In this document: positions 41,055 to 49,575 of the stretch, piece by piece
Numbering within the stretch: position 1 is the first letter of the stretch
Layout: the number at the start of each line of letters is the position of its first letter
From: Clostridia bacterium
GTDB taxonomy: Bacteria; Bacillota; Clostridia; Christensenellales; Aristaeellaceae
Length of the DNA: 55,944 nucleotides
Direction of reading: 5' to 3'
NCBI GenBank assembly: GCA_016296675.1
Contig: JAEDIV010000001.1
Coordinates: forward strand, 1-55,944
Notes under the pieces: model-generated
Told to the model about the DNA's origin: nothing
The model's database searches: none
The model's input: the letters and a program-made list of their open reading frames with translations, nothing else
Position numbers and translations under genes: made by a program

Positions 41055-41465
41055 ATGCCAGTACTCGCCGTATTGCACAAGCATATCATCGAAGAGATCA
41101 CCATCCGCAACGAAACCATGGAACCGGGACATGCGCCTTTCCAGCTGAAGCCGGAAATCCGCTTCCAGGTCTTTCCCCAGATGGACAAGCAGCCCATCAC
41201 CACGCAGATGACCGTTGAAATCGGAAACATGGACGACAACACGCCCCTGTATATCAAGCTTCGCGTGCGCGGCCTTTTCCTTCCTACGCCCCAGAGCGCC
41301 GAAAGCGCACCGGTCGATCCCAAGGAATTTCATAAGCAGGCATTCGGCCAGCTGTTCAATACCGCGCGCACCATCATCGCTTCGGCAACGCTTTTGGGCG
41401 GCATGACGCCCATCAACCTTCCTCCCATCAATCCCGATAACCTCAACATACAGAAGAATACCTGA
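41055..41465 (+). CDS. SecB-like protein
   Basis: A 136-residue cytoplasmic protein. Its C-terminal half, LFNTARTIIASATLLGGMTPINLPPINPDNL, matches the SecB ending pattern (…AR…I…L…GGFP…L.P.NFD.L), and the N-terminal half is beta-rich, as in the SecB fold. SecB keeps preproteins unfolded for SecA in Proteobacteria; SecB-like relatives in other phyla also act in toxin-antitoxin-chaperone modules. No toxin is adjacent here. The gene precedes an MFS transporter by 14 bases. Start after AAGGAG. Identity is by fold pattern and moderately sure. Confidence 0.65.
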   Translation: MPVLAVLHKHIIEEITIRNETMEPGHAPFQLKPEIRFQVFPQMDKQPITTQMTVEIGNMDDNTPLYIKLRVRGLFLPTPQSAESAPVDPKEFHKQAFGQLFNTARTIIASATLLGGMTPINLPPINPDNLNIQKNT

Positions 41466-41479
41466 GGAGGCGAATCCCC

Positions 41480-42997
41480 GTGCAGACACAAAAGCGCTTT
41501 ACCAAGAAAGAAAAGAGCTGGATCATGTACGACTGGGCCAATTCGATCTACGCCACCAACATCATGGCGGCCATCTATCCCTCCATCTTTGCCTCCGCCT
41601 TTGAGGGCGGCGACATCATCTGGGGCTGGGGTACATCCGTCGCCACGTTCTTAGTCGCCATTCTCGCTCCGTTCCTCGGCGCAATTGCCGACCACAAGGG
41701 CATGAAGAAAAAGCTGTTCACGGCTTTCGCCCTGATCGGTATTCTCTTTACGCCCCTCATGGCGTTTTTCGGAAACCTCAAATTGTGCATGATCGGTTAT
41801 GTCGTTTCGCGTCTGGGCTTCTCGGGTTCCTGCCTTTTCTACGATTCATTCCTAACCGACGTCACCACCGACGAGCGCATGGACCGCGTTTCCTCCTGGG
41901 GCTATGCCGCAGGCTACATCGGCGGAAGCACGATTCCCTTCATCATCTCCATCGGCATGCTGCTCATCTTTGACTACAGCCATTTTGCGCAGGTCTTCTC
42001 GGTTCTGATCGTAAGCGCATGGTGGTTCATCTTCTCCATTCCCTTCCTTCTTAACGTAAAGCAGGAGCACTACATTGAGGAAAAAGGCGCCTTCAACCCC
42101 GTGCAGATCATCAAAAACGTCATCGGCACGTTCAAGGAAATCTGCTCGCACAAGGCGATTCTCTTCTTCATCATCGCATACTTTTTCTATATCGACGGCG
42201 TCGACACCGTGATTTCCATCTCCACCGCTTACGGCGCAACACTGGGTCTTGGAACCACCGGCATGATTCTGGCGCTGCTTGTCACCCAGATCGTCGCCGT
42301 GCCCTGCTCCATCATCTTCGCGCGTCTTTCCGAAAAGTTCTCCGCGCGCAAAGCGCTCATGGGCGCAGTCGCCGTATACATCGTCATCTGCATTGTAGGC
42401 TTCGTCATGGGCTACATCATCGAGCCCGATCAGGCCGCCTACAAGAAAATGCTTTCCTCCGGCGCGGCACCTTATGAAGAACGCGTGAACGCCCAGGAGG
42501 ACGGCGCGTATGCTGCGTTCCTTAAGGAAGCGGAAGAAGCCTTCAAGGGCAGCGACGCTGAAAAGGCCTTTGGCGAAATCAAGGTCTTTGAATCAGAAGA
42601 GCATGCCGAGCTTGAAACCGAATTCAAAGCGGCGGTTTATCAGCATGTAAGTGCAAACATCGCCGTTGTCGATGAGTTCAAATCCTCGCTATCCATTTCC
42701 ACCATTCTCTTCTGGTCCATGGCCTGCCTCGTCGGCACCGTTCAGGGCGGCATTCAGGCTGTGTCCCGTTCCTATTTCGGAAAGCTCGTTCCCAAGGAGC
42801 GAAGCAACGAATTCTTCGGCTTCTTTGATATCTTCGGAAAGTTCTCCTGCGTCATCGGCCCTGCGCTGTATGCCCTGATCGCAAGCGCGACCGGCTATTC
42901 CTGCTACGGCGTTCTGGTGCTGATCGTGCTGTTCGGCCTTGGTCTCGCAACGCTCATTCTTTCAAGAAAGCATCTGGACAGCGCGGTTTCCGCGTAA
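41480..42997 (+). CDS. MFS transporter, UMF1/Atg22-like family
   Basis: A 505-residue polytopic protein with about 12 transmembrane helices. The start SWIMYDWANSIYATNIMAAIYPSIFASAF and IADHKGMKKKLF are characteristic of the UMF1 (Atg22-like) group of the major facilitator superfamily. A hydrophilic insert of ~85 residues (about 318-400, AAYKKMLSSGAAPYEERVNAQEDGAY...) interrupts the membrane part between helices and is longer than usual. The start is GTG after GAGGAGG. The substrate is unknown. It ends 10 bases before the MITE-like element. Confidence 0.88.
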   Translation: MQTQKRFTKKEKSWIMYDWANSIYATNIMAAIYPSIFASAFEGGDIIWGWGTSVATFLVAILAPFLGAIADHKGMKKKLFTAFALIGILFTPLMAFFGNLKLCMIGYVVSRLGFSGSCLFYDSFLTDVTTDERMDRVSSWGYAAGYIGGSTIPFIISIGMLLIFDYSHFAQVFSVLIVSAWWFIFSIPFLLNVKQEHYIEEKGAFNPVQIIKNVIGTFKEICSHKAILFFIIAYFFYIDGVDTVISISTAYGATLGLGTTGMILALLVTQIVAVPCSIIFARLSEKFSARKALMGAVAVYIVICIVGFVMGYIIEPDQAAYKKMLSSGAAPYEERVNAQEDGAYAAFLKEAEEAFKGSDAEKAFGEIKVFESEEHAELETEFKAAVYQHVSANIAVVDEFKSSLSISTILFWSMACLVGTVQGGIQAVSRSYFGKLVPKERSNEFFGFFDIFGKFSCVIGPALYALIASATGYSCYGVLVLIVLFGLGLATLILSRKHLDSAVSA

Positions 42998-43006
42998 GAT
43001 AATCAA

Positions 43007-43195
43007 AAAAGGGGCTGTCTCAAAATACTTTTAAACTCCGGATTTTGTGTATCTTCATGAAACAATCTAAGATTTCGGGACGGGAAACCCGTCCCCTACA
43101 ACGGAAGCGCGATGGTTTCTTCCTGTAGGGGACGGGTTTCCCGTCCCGCATTGATGCTTTTTTGAGATTTTCTTCTTAATGAGACAGCCCCTTTT
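43007..43195. mobile_element. MITE-like element, copy 1 (189 bp)
   Basis: Terminal inverted repeats AAAAGGGGCTGTCTCA (43007-43022) and TGAGACAGCCCCTTTT (43180-43195) are exact. Inside, two palindromic repeats face each other (43078-43099 and 43125-43148), also forming a long inverted repeat. No coding capacity. The sequence between the ends recurs, inverted, at 47697-47884. It fills the gap between the convergent MFS and HtrA genes almost exactly, so it probably also acts as their terminator. No clear target-site duplication is visible. Confidence 0.8.
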
Positions 43196-43200
43196 GTTTT

Positions 43201-44430
43201 CTAAAACGCAAACATTTCAATTTCAAATTCCATATATTCGCCCTTGATATCATAAACGGATTCCGCAGTGTCCAGATTGTCTGCGCGGTATACCTTGATG
43301 GAAAGCGTATCGCCCGCCTGCTTTCCTGAAATAATGCCGGATAAAGCCTGCGCGCCGGAAATCACATTTCCATCCGCCTCCACGATCACGTCATTTATAA
43401 GAAGACCGCTTTTTTCTGCCGGACTGCCCTTTTCAACTTTCGCAATCATCACGCCTTCAGGAAGCCTTCCGGCATACACCGCTTCATTGTTGCTTCCATT
43501 GACCGTCATAACCGTAACGCCCAGGCGCACCGACGCCGCGGCGCCTTTTTCATTTCCGTCCGCATGCAGGTTCATCCCCTCGTCCGTAAGCTGCCTTTCA
43601 ATCGCTGTTTGAATGATCGGCTTTGCGCTGTTGATCGGAATGGCAAGACCGATGCCTTCAACAGACGCGCCGGAATAATTCGAGCCTGTGTATTTCATCG
43701 TCGGAATGCCCATCAATTGTCCCAGGACATTAAAAAGGCCCCCGCCGGAATTTCCGCTGTTGATCGCCGCGTCCGTCTGAATCATACTGTTGACATAGGT
43801 GGTTTTAAGGCCGTAGCGATCTGTCTTCTCGTACGACGTAATCTTCCTGTCAAGCGCAGAAACAATGCCTACCGTGATCGTTCCGCGAAGTTCCTCCGAC
43901 AGGGGATTTCCAACGCAGATCGCCCATTCGCCAACCTGCAGCATGTCGCTGTCTCCAAGTTCCACCGAAGGAACATCCAGCTTCTCCGCATGCAGAACCG
44001 CAACGTCCAGCCCCGCATCATAGACCGCAAGCGTCGCTTCGATTTCCTCCTCTTCTCCCATGACGGATACAGAGAGCCTTGATGCATTCTCAACCACATG
44101 GTAATTGGTAAGAATGTATCCGTCATAGACCACTACGCCCGAGCCTGTGGCCGCGAGCTGCTCTCTAAATCCATCCTGTCCGCGAATTCCGAATCCCCTT
44201 GACCTTGCCGATCCGACCGTCTGATAATTGTTCACGCCGACAACGCTTTTCTGAACGCTTCCGACCACGCCCGTAAACGGACTTACAACGCGCGACGCAT
44301 CCGTCGTCGTGTTCACAACATTTTCGGCTTTAACGGTATTCTCCGCCTGCGTATCGGCATGTAAAGCGCCGGCAGCCAGAAAAACCGCAATCAAGACAAC
44401 GGACAAAATACGTCCATGCATTCTTTTCAT
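43201..44430 (-). CDS. Secreted trypsin-like serine protease with PDZ domain (HtrA/DegP family)
   Basis: A 409-residue protein with a signal peptide or signal anchor (residues 1-26). Protease triad: His in YILTNYHVVENA, Asp in YDAGLDVAVLHAEK and Ser in INSGNSGGGLFNVLG. A C-terminal PDZ domain follows (GVMIAKVEKGSPAEKSGLLINDVIVEADGNVISGAQALSGIISGKQAGDTL). HtrA proteins degrade misfolded exported proteins. The region before the protease domain is Arg/Gly rich (SARSRGFGIRGQDG). Start after AAGGAGG. It ends 5 bases from the MITE-like element. Confidence 0.93.
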   Translation of the reverse strand: MKRMHGRILSVVLIAVFLAAGALHADTQAENTVKAENVVNTTTDASRVVSPFTGVVGSVQKSVVGVNNYQTVGSARSRGFGIRGQDGFREQLAATGSGVVVYDGYILTNYHVVENASRLSVSVMGEEEEIEATLAVYDAGLDVAVLHAEKLDVPSVELGDSDMLQVGEWAICVGNPLSEELRGTITVGIVSALDRKITSYEKTDRYGLKTTYVNSMIQTDAAINSGNSGGGLFNVLGQLMGIPTMKYTGSNYSGASVEGIGLAIPINSAKPIIQTAIERQLTDEGMNLHADGNEKGAAASVRLGVTVMTVNGSNNEAVYAGRLPEGVMIAKVEKGSPAEKSGLLINDVIVEADGNVISGAQALSGIISGKQAGDTLSIKVYRADNLDTAESVYDIKGEYMEFEIEMFAF

Positions 44431-44570
44431 AAAAAACCTCCTTGAGCAAATAGTAACGCCCTTTCTTATACTTTATCCCATCGGACAGGATAAATTATAC
44501 GCGCCAGACATTAATATTCACCCATGGAGGTTATTAGTAATTCTTAAGTATATCTTATTTTCCCTTCAGA

Positions 44571-45380
44571 TTATTTTCGGGGAAGAAAGCCGTAGAAATG
44601 AACGATATTCATGTCCTGCGGCATATCCAGCCCGTGAGAGCCGCATTCGCCGTCGATCTCATGGCAGCCGTGATCCGGCAAAAAGCCGAAAAGCACATTG
44701 TGTTTCTGCCATTTTTCCCTGATCAGTTCAACAAACGCATGGTAGGTTTCTGCGTTGTGCGTAATCTGATTGAGCGAGATCTCCGCCTCCGGGCCGAACT
44801 TATGCATGGTGGAATCGTAGTTTCCGTTGTACACGACAATCGCGTCGTGCTCATCTTTCAAAATCAGCTCTCTGGCCTTTTGGTTGACCTCGTCCACCGT
44901 CTTGTAAAAATAATAGTCCGCATCCCTTTCAAGGAAAATGCGCGAAATGCTGTCGCCGTCGGTGCAGACGATGGCGACCTTTTTGCCTGATGATATCATC
45001 TCGTCAAAGAATGTGCGAACCGTCAGAACCGGCTTTTCGTATTTTCGGATGCCGTGCACTTCGGGAAGCACGCCCGAATACATGCTGGCAAAGCATACCG
45101 GCGTCACGCTCGGCATAACGGAAAGCACAGGAAGCGCCATATTGCTCGATGAAATGGCTTTTTCAAAAAGATGCGTGTATTTCTGATACAGCCACAGGGC
45201 AATCGCGTCAGGATTATAAATAAACAGCCTTTCCGCTTTCTGCCCCGAGAAGCGCTCCTTCATTTTGGCAAGCACCGCCCGATTCGCATCATCCATGTTC
45301 CCGTTTTTTAAAACGCCCATCGCGTTTAAAAGCGTTGCAGCAGTTTGGGTAATCCGGTACGAATTGTATACATCATCCAT
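44571..45380 (-). CDS. Type I phosphodiesterase/nucleotide pyrophosphatase-like protein
   Basis: A 269-residue alkaline-phosphatase superfamily protein. SVTPVCFASMYSGVLPEVHGIRKYEKP matches the nucleophile-containing segment of phosphodiesterase domains (Thr/Ser next to metal site), VCTDGDSISRI and FGFLPDHGCHEIDGECGSHG hold probable metal-binding Asp/His residues. It is shorter than usual and lacks a signal peptide. The ATG lies 8 bases inside the end of the MMPL gene, after GGAGGG, so the two are coupled. The substrate is unknown; a role with lipid or wall export is possible from context only. Confidence 0.7.
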   Translation of the reverse strand: MDDVYNSYRITQTAATLLNAMGVLKNGNMDDANRAVLAKMKERFSGQKAERLFIYNPDAIALWLYQKYTHLFEKAISSSNMALPVLSVMPSVTPVCFASMYSGVLPEVHGIRKYEKPVLTVRTFFDEMISSGKKVAIVCTDGDSISRIFLERDADYYFYKTVDEVNQKARELILKDEHDAIVVYNGNYDSTMHKFGPEAEISLNQITHNAETYHAFVELIREKWQKHNVLFGFLPDHGCHEIDGECGSHGLDMPQDMNIVHFYGFLPRK

Positions 45381-47574
45381 TGTCTGAACCCTCCCTGAAT
45401 CTGTCCTTGGGGGCAACCATTTTATCAAGATTCACAAGCATTGCCGGAAGAAGCAAAACGACCAGCAGCATGGAAATGACCGCGCCGCGGGAGAGCATCT
45501 GCCCGATCGAATAGATGTAATAGACGCTGCATACATTTCCGATGATGAAGCCGGAAAGGGCCAGGATCACGCCGGAAGTGAAGATCGTTGGAAGCGATGC
45601 CTCCATTGCATCAATAATCGCTTCCCTCGGCATCTTCTCCCGTCTGCTTCTTACATAATTGCGCGAAAGCAAAATCGCATAATCAATCGTCGCGCCCATC
45701 ATGATGGCGGTAATAATCAGATAGCACATAAAGAAGATTTTTTCGCCGATCAGGGTGGAAAACGAAAGCGTGACCCAGATTGCGCCCTGTATGACGCACA
45801 CGAGAATCACCGGTATCACAATTTTTCTGAATGAAAGGAAGATAATCAGAACAACAGCGGCAATCGAAATCAGGTTCACAATCAGCATATCGCTTTCAAA
45901 TGCCGACGAAATATCATAAGACGACATCGTCGCCCCAGCTACGCCCACTTCTTCGCCCGGATAGGTATCCTTAAGAATCTGCGTGATTTCATCCAGCACT
46001 CGAAACATTTCGTCCCCAAAATAGGGAATATCCATAAGCAGAATCATCCGGGAATAAGTTTTGCCGACAAACATGCTTCTTGCAAAATCCAGCGTCTCCT
46101 TAAGCGTCTGAATCATCTTGTTTTCCGTCATGATTTCAGCTGCCTTGTCGACAAGCGCGTCTCCGCGCACACAGGTGCCAAAGCCCATGGAGCCTGTATA
46201 CATGCCAAGCGCGATCTCGGAAATGCCGCTCAGCTGCGAGATTTCCTTAAGCGAATAATACTTGACCGCCGCTTCGCCTGTCGTTACAAGCGAGGTTATG
46301 CTGGTCACAGCGGGCCTTCCCTGATAAGAAACGCTCATCAGCTTGTCAATCATCTGCCTTTGCGTATCCAGCGCTTCATCCGACATATCCGCCGGGAACA
46401 AAAGCACCAGCTGGTTGGATAGGCCAAACACGCGGCTTACAATGTTGGATTCGATATTGGAGGAATCATCCGTAAACACATATTCGTTCTTTCCTTGAAA
46501 TGCGCAGGAGACAACGATCACTGCAATCAACACAACCGGAAGAATCTTCCGCGCCGCATAAGCAAACGCGCCGATCTTCCCTCCGCCCAGCCGCACAGGC
46601 TTGTGGCTGAATCTTTCAAGCTCGCGGGAGAACGCCAGAATCAGCGCCGGCATCAGGAAAAACACCGTCAACATGCTGATCAGTATGCCCTTGGACAGCA
46701 CAATTCCGATGTCAAAACCCACGGTGAAGCTCATGAACATCAAAGACACAAGGCCCGCAATCGTCGTAAGGGCGCTGGAGGAAACCGGCATGAACACTCT
46801 TTTAAGCGCTCTCTCCATCGCTTCTGCGCGATCCTTCGACTCCTTCAGAATATCGCAGTAATCGTGAAGGAGCATGATCGAATAGTCCATCGCCAGCGCC
46901 AGCTGCAATATCGCGCACACGGCAAACGTCACAAACGAAATCGAGGGGAATATCCAGTTTGTGCCCATATTGATCACGATTGACACGATCAGCACGATGA
47001 TGAAAATCACCGGATCAAACCAGGAATGCGACGTCAAAAGCAAAACGGCCAGCACAACCGCCGACGCAATCGCCATCGCGATCACGACTTCGCGCATAAT
47101 GTTTTCCTTGAGCTTGATCGTCTGCGGCGCAGGCCCGCTTAAATGGAACTTTCCAATATCTGCGCGCGCATCAAATTCTTCCATCAAATCAAGCACAAAC
47201 TGAACCGAGTCCTCGCACTCCAGAAATACTTCAATGCGCTCATACTTTACGCCGTCCATAATGCGCGTATTGCTCTCGGGATTGTGCATTGCGCGAAGTA
47301 TGCCCTCGCGCGCATGCAGATCGGATGCAACCGCGCCGCACACGCCGTCATCCAGATTTTCAAACATGATGGTCAATTGATCGGTGTTTCCGAAGTCCTT
47401 CTCCATCATGTCCAGCGACTTTCGCGTAACCGTATCCGCGCTCAGATAATCGGTAAAATCATAATTGATCACTGTCTTTCCGATCAAACAGGCTGACACG
47501 ACCGTCAAAACAGCAAATATTAAAATCATCTGCCTCCGCATCAAAACAACGCGCCGGGCAATTTTTCCAAGCAT
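45373..47574 (-). CDS. MMPL/RND-superfamily membrane transporter
   Basis: A 733-residue protein with the RND layout: transmembrane helix 1 (about 15-33), an outside loop, five helices with sterol-sensing-like SYSIMLLHDY at the MMPL motif, a central cytoplasmic linker, helix 7, a second outside loop and five final helices with GATIDYAILLSRNYVRSRR. Such exporters in Gram-positives move lipids or lipopeptides. It overlaps the phosphodiesterase-like gene. A promoter with extended -10 lies just upstream (47600-47608). Confidence 0.9.
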   Translation of the reverse strand: MLGKIARRVVLMRRQMILIFAVLTVVSACLIGKTVINYDFTDYLSADTVTRKSLDMMEKDFGNTDQLTIMFENLDDGVCGAVASDLHAREGILRAMHNPESNTRIMDGVKYERIEVFLECEDSVQFVLDLMEEFDARADIGKFHLSGPAPQTIKLKENIMREVVIAMAIASAVVLAVLLLTSHSWFDPVIFIIVLIVSIVINMGTNWIFPSISFVTFAVCAILQLALAMDYSIMLLHDYCDILKESKDRAEAMERALKRVFMPVSSSALTTIAGLVSLMFMSFTVGFDIGIVLSKGILISMLTVFFLMPALILAFSRELERFSHKPVRLGGGKIGAFAYAARKILPVVLIAVIVVSCAFQGKNEYVFTDDSSNIESNIVSRVFGLSNQLVLLFPADMSDEALDTQRQMIDKLMSVSYQGRPAVTSITSLVTTGEAAVKYYSLKEISQLSGISEIALGMYTGSMGFGTCVRGDALVDKAAEIMTENKMIQTLKETLDFARSMFVGKTYSRMILLMDIPYFGDEMFRVLDEITQILKDTYPGEEVGVAGATMSSYDISSAFESDMLIVNLISIAAVVLIIFLSFRKIVIPVILVCVIQGAIWVTLSFSTLIGEKIFFMCYLIITAIMMGATIDYAILLSRNYVRSRREKMPREAIIDAMEASLPTIFTSGVILALSGFIIGNVCSVYYIYSIGQMLSRGAVISMLLVVLLLPAMLVNLDKMVAPKDRFREGSDNG

Positions 47575-47599
47575 CGTAACTCCCTCCGTTCAATATACC

Positions 47600-47608
47600 A
47601 TTATAGCA
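47600..47608 (-). promoter_or_regulatory. Extended -10 promoter of the MMPL gene
   Basis: Minus-strand TGC-TATAAT, about 26 bases before the MMPL start codon. A -35 is not clear, as often with extended -10 promoters. Confidence 0.55.
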
Positions 47609-47696
47609 CACATGAAGGCGCGCGAAAAGAAGAAAACTTCCGTTTTCTGCCGGAATTTGTAGTCACAGAGACAGTTTTCAGAAGCGCCGTAAGATT

Positions 47697-47884
47697 AAAA
47701 GGGTCTGTCTCATTAAGAATAAAACCTCAAAAAGCAACACAGCGGGACGGGAAACCCGTCCCCTACAGGAAGAAAACAGCTTCTTCATTATGTAGGGGAC
47801 AGGTATCCCGTCCCGTAGTCTTTGATCATTTCATGGAGATACACGATTCACGGAGTTTGAATGGATTTTGAGACAGCGCCTTTT
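47697..47884. mobile_element. MITE-like element, copy 2 (188 bp, inverted)
   Basis: Ends AAAAGGGTCTGTCTCA (47697-47712) and TGAGACAGCGCCTTTT (47869-47884) match copy 1 with one substitution each. The interior matches the reverse complement of copy 1, including the two face-to-face palindromes and the flanking TTCATGGAGATACACGATTC-type arm. It begins in the gap upstream of the MMPL gene and ends two bases beyond the stop codon of the portal gene. No coding capacity. Confidence 0.8.
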
Positions 47885-47886
47885 CG

Positions 47887-49554
47887 TCAGTTTGCCTGTG
47901 TTCCTTCCGGATTTTTGTTCTTCACGGCCGCTTCATACAGCGCCTTGATCTTTTTGTCATACGTCAAGCCCCGTCTGATGCGCTCAATCAGCTGCGTCTT
48001 TCCTTCAAACTCCATCATCTCGATGCAGGCAAGCGCCTGCTCGGCGTTTTCGGGCTTGAAAAAACCAAGCGCATAGAATTCCTTGGCCAATTCGTTTCGC
48101 TGAAGCATCGCCATGGGGCTTGAGCGCTGAGGGCGGATTTTGATGTCGAAAACGGGCGCCGAATAGAATCTTTCCGCGTCTTCACCCTTTGCGCGGATGC
48201 GGGCATTACAAAAGTACACATATTTCTGTCCGTTCTCTGCCCCCATCACCCTGAAACATCTGGGCTCCGTATAGAACTGGCGGATGAGCTCTATGATCAG
48301 ATGGCAGATGCGGGTAAATGCGCGGTAGCTGCTTTTGAGCGCGTCGCGCGAAAGCTTGTCTCCTGCGCTTTGAAGCGCCATGATCGCGCCGGCCGCCGTT
48401 ACGCCGCTGGCGGATGAACCCTGGGAAAAGTCACGGTTACCGCTGGTTTCCTTTAGCTCGTCGATCTTTCCGTTCAGTATCGCGATCAGCGCGCTGCTGA
48501 CCGGGCGCATTTCGATCTGGCGAAGGCTGTCCGTCGGCGCAGAGCCGCCCTGATAATGCACAAAATCATTGTTCCAGTCCGCGTATTCCTCTTCGTTGAT
48601 CGATCCGTCCGAACGGATGAAAAAGCGGGGTCTGGCGGACATGAGCGCGCTTTTCAGGATGACGCTGTTGAGTTTATCGATATACATCTGCGGCTGCTTG
48701 CATACATCAATAAAGCCAAACCCTGCCGGAGAATCCGCCTCCTGGAACTGTACGTCAAACACAAACGGATACTGACCGTGATCATAATAGCCGCGTTCAA
48801 AATATCGTTCGTCGTTTTCCGACGCATACAGAAGTTCGCCCGAGACAAACTTCACAAAATGCACGATGTCGCGTCCGTTTACGCGCTTTTTGTAATACCA
48901 GTCGACCACAACGCTCCTGTCGCCCGTCTCATGACGGGTATTTCTGTAATTGGTTTCAGTAATTAGTCCGCCCTTCAGCTTGCCCTCCAGAAACGGCCAC
49001 GCCTCCAGAAGCGTTTCGTTATCCACACTCTCGATGTGAAATATGTTTTTGGAATACTGGATGTTTTTAATGCCCGGCTCCCAGTATATTGAAAGCGGAT
49101 CAATGGGCCTGATATCGATATCGCCCATTCCGCCCATTCTAGACGGATTCCAGAAAACGCCGGTAATGCCCGTTCCGCCCTTTAATTTCGTCCACCACAC
49201 ATCGGAATAAACTTCCTCATAGTCGTTCTGCTCCAAAATAACGGGCAAAATCGCGCTCAGCGCATCCGCATCGGGCTGATCGCTCTCTTCTCTTGGAAGC
49301 AGGAAGGGCTCGGGATAATTGTCCATGGCATCGGCATGCTTTCCCGCGATGGAATTCAAAAGCCATGCGCTGGTCGCATTGATTTCTTCCGGGTCTTTTC
49401 TCAAAAGCGGATCCGCTCGGCGCAGGCGATACCATTCCTCGTTGTCGATAAGCCGCGCTTCCAAAGATGCCTTGGCATTTCTGTATTTGATCAGCGTTCT
49501 TTCGGCTTCCTGGATTTTCTCTTTGGTAATCGGCGAGTTTAAGGGAAACAGCAT
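47887..49554 (-). CDS. Phage portal protein
   Basis: A 555-residue phage portal-type protein: N-terminal helices (ITKEKIQEAERTLIKYRNAKASLEARL), the DNEEWYRLRRADPLLRKDPEEINATSAWLLNSIAGKHADAMDN region, a beta-rich wing and clip, and the stem/crown region EMRPVSSALIAILNGKIDELKETSGNRDFSQGSSASGVTAAGAIMALQSAGDKLSRDAL, which is typical. It forms the dodecameric DNA channel of phage heads. It follows the large terminase gene by 21 bases. No scaffold, protease or capsid gene follows; the MITE-like element begins instead. The frame looks complete. Confidence 0.85.
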   Translation of the reverse strand: MLFPLNSPITKEKIQEAERTLIKYRNAKASLEARLIDNEEWYRLRRADPLLRKDPEEINATSAWLLNSIAGKHADAMDNYPEPFLLPREESDQPDADALSAILPVILEQNDYEEVYSDVWWTKLKGGTGITGVFWNPSRMGGMGDIDIRPIDPLSIYWEPGIKNIQYSKNIFHIESVDNETLLEAWPFLEGKLKGGLITETNYRNTRHETGDRSVVVDWYYKKRVNGRDIVHFVKFVSGELLYASENDERYFERGYYDHGQYPFVFDVQFQEADSPAGFGFIDVCKQPQMYIDKLNSVILKSALMSARPRFFIRSDGSINEEEYADWNNDFVHYQGGSAPTDSLRQIEMRPVSSALIAILNGKIDELKETSGNRDFSQGSSASGVTAAGAIMALQSAGDKLSRDALKSSYRAFTRICHLIIELIRQFYTEPRCFRVMGAENGQKYVYFCNARIRAKGEDAERFYSAPVFDIKIRPQRSSPMAMLQRNELAKEFYALGFFKPENAEQALACIEMMEFEGKTQLIERIRRGLTYDKKIKALYEAAVKNKNPEGTQAN

Positions 49555-49575
49555 AAATCTTCTCCTTTCAAAAAA

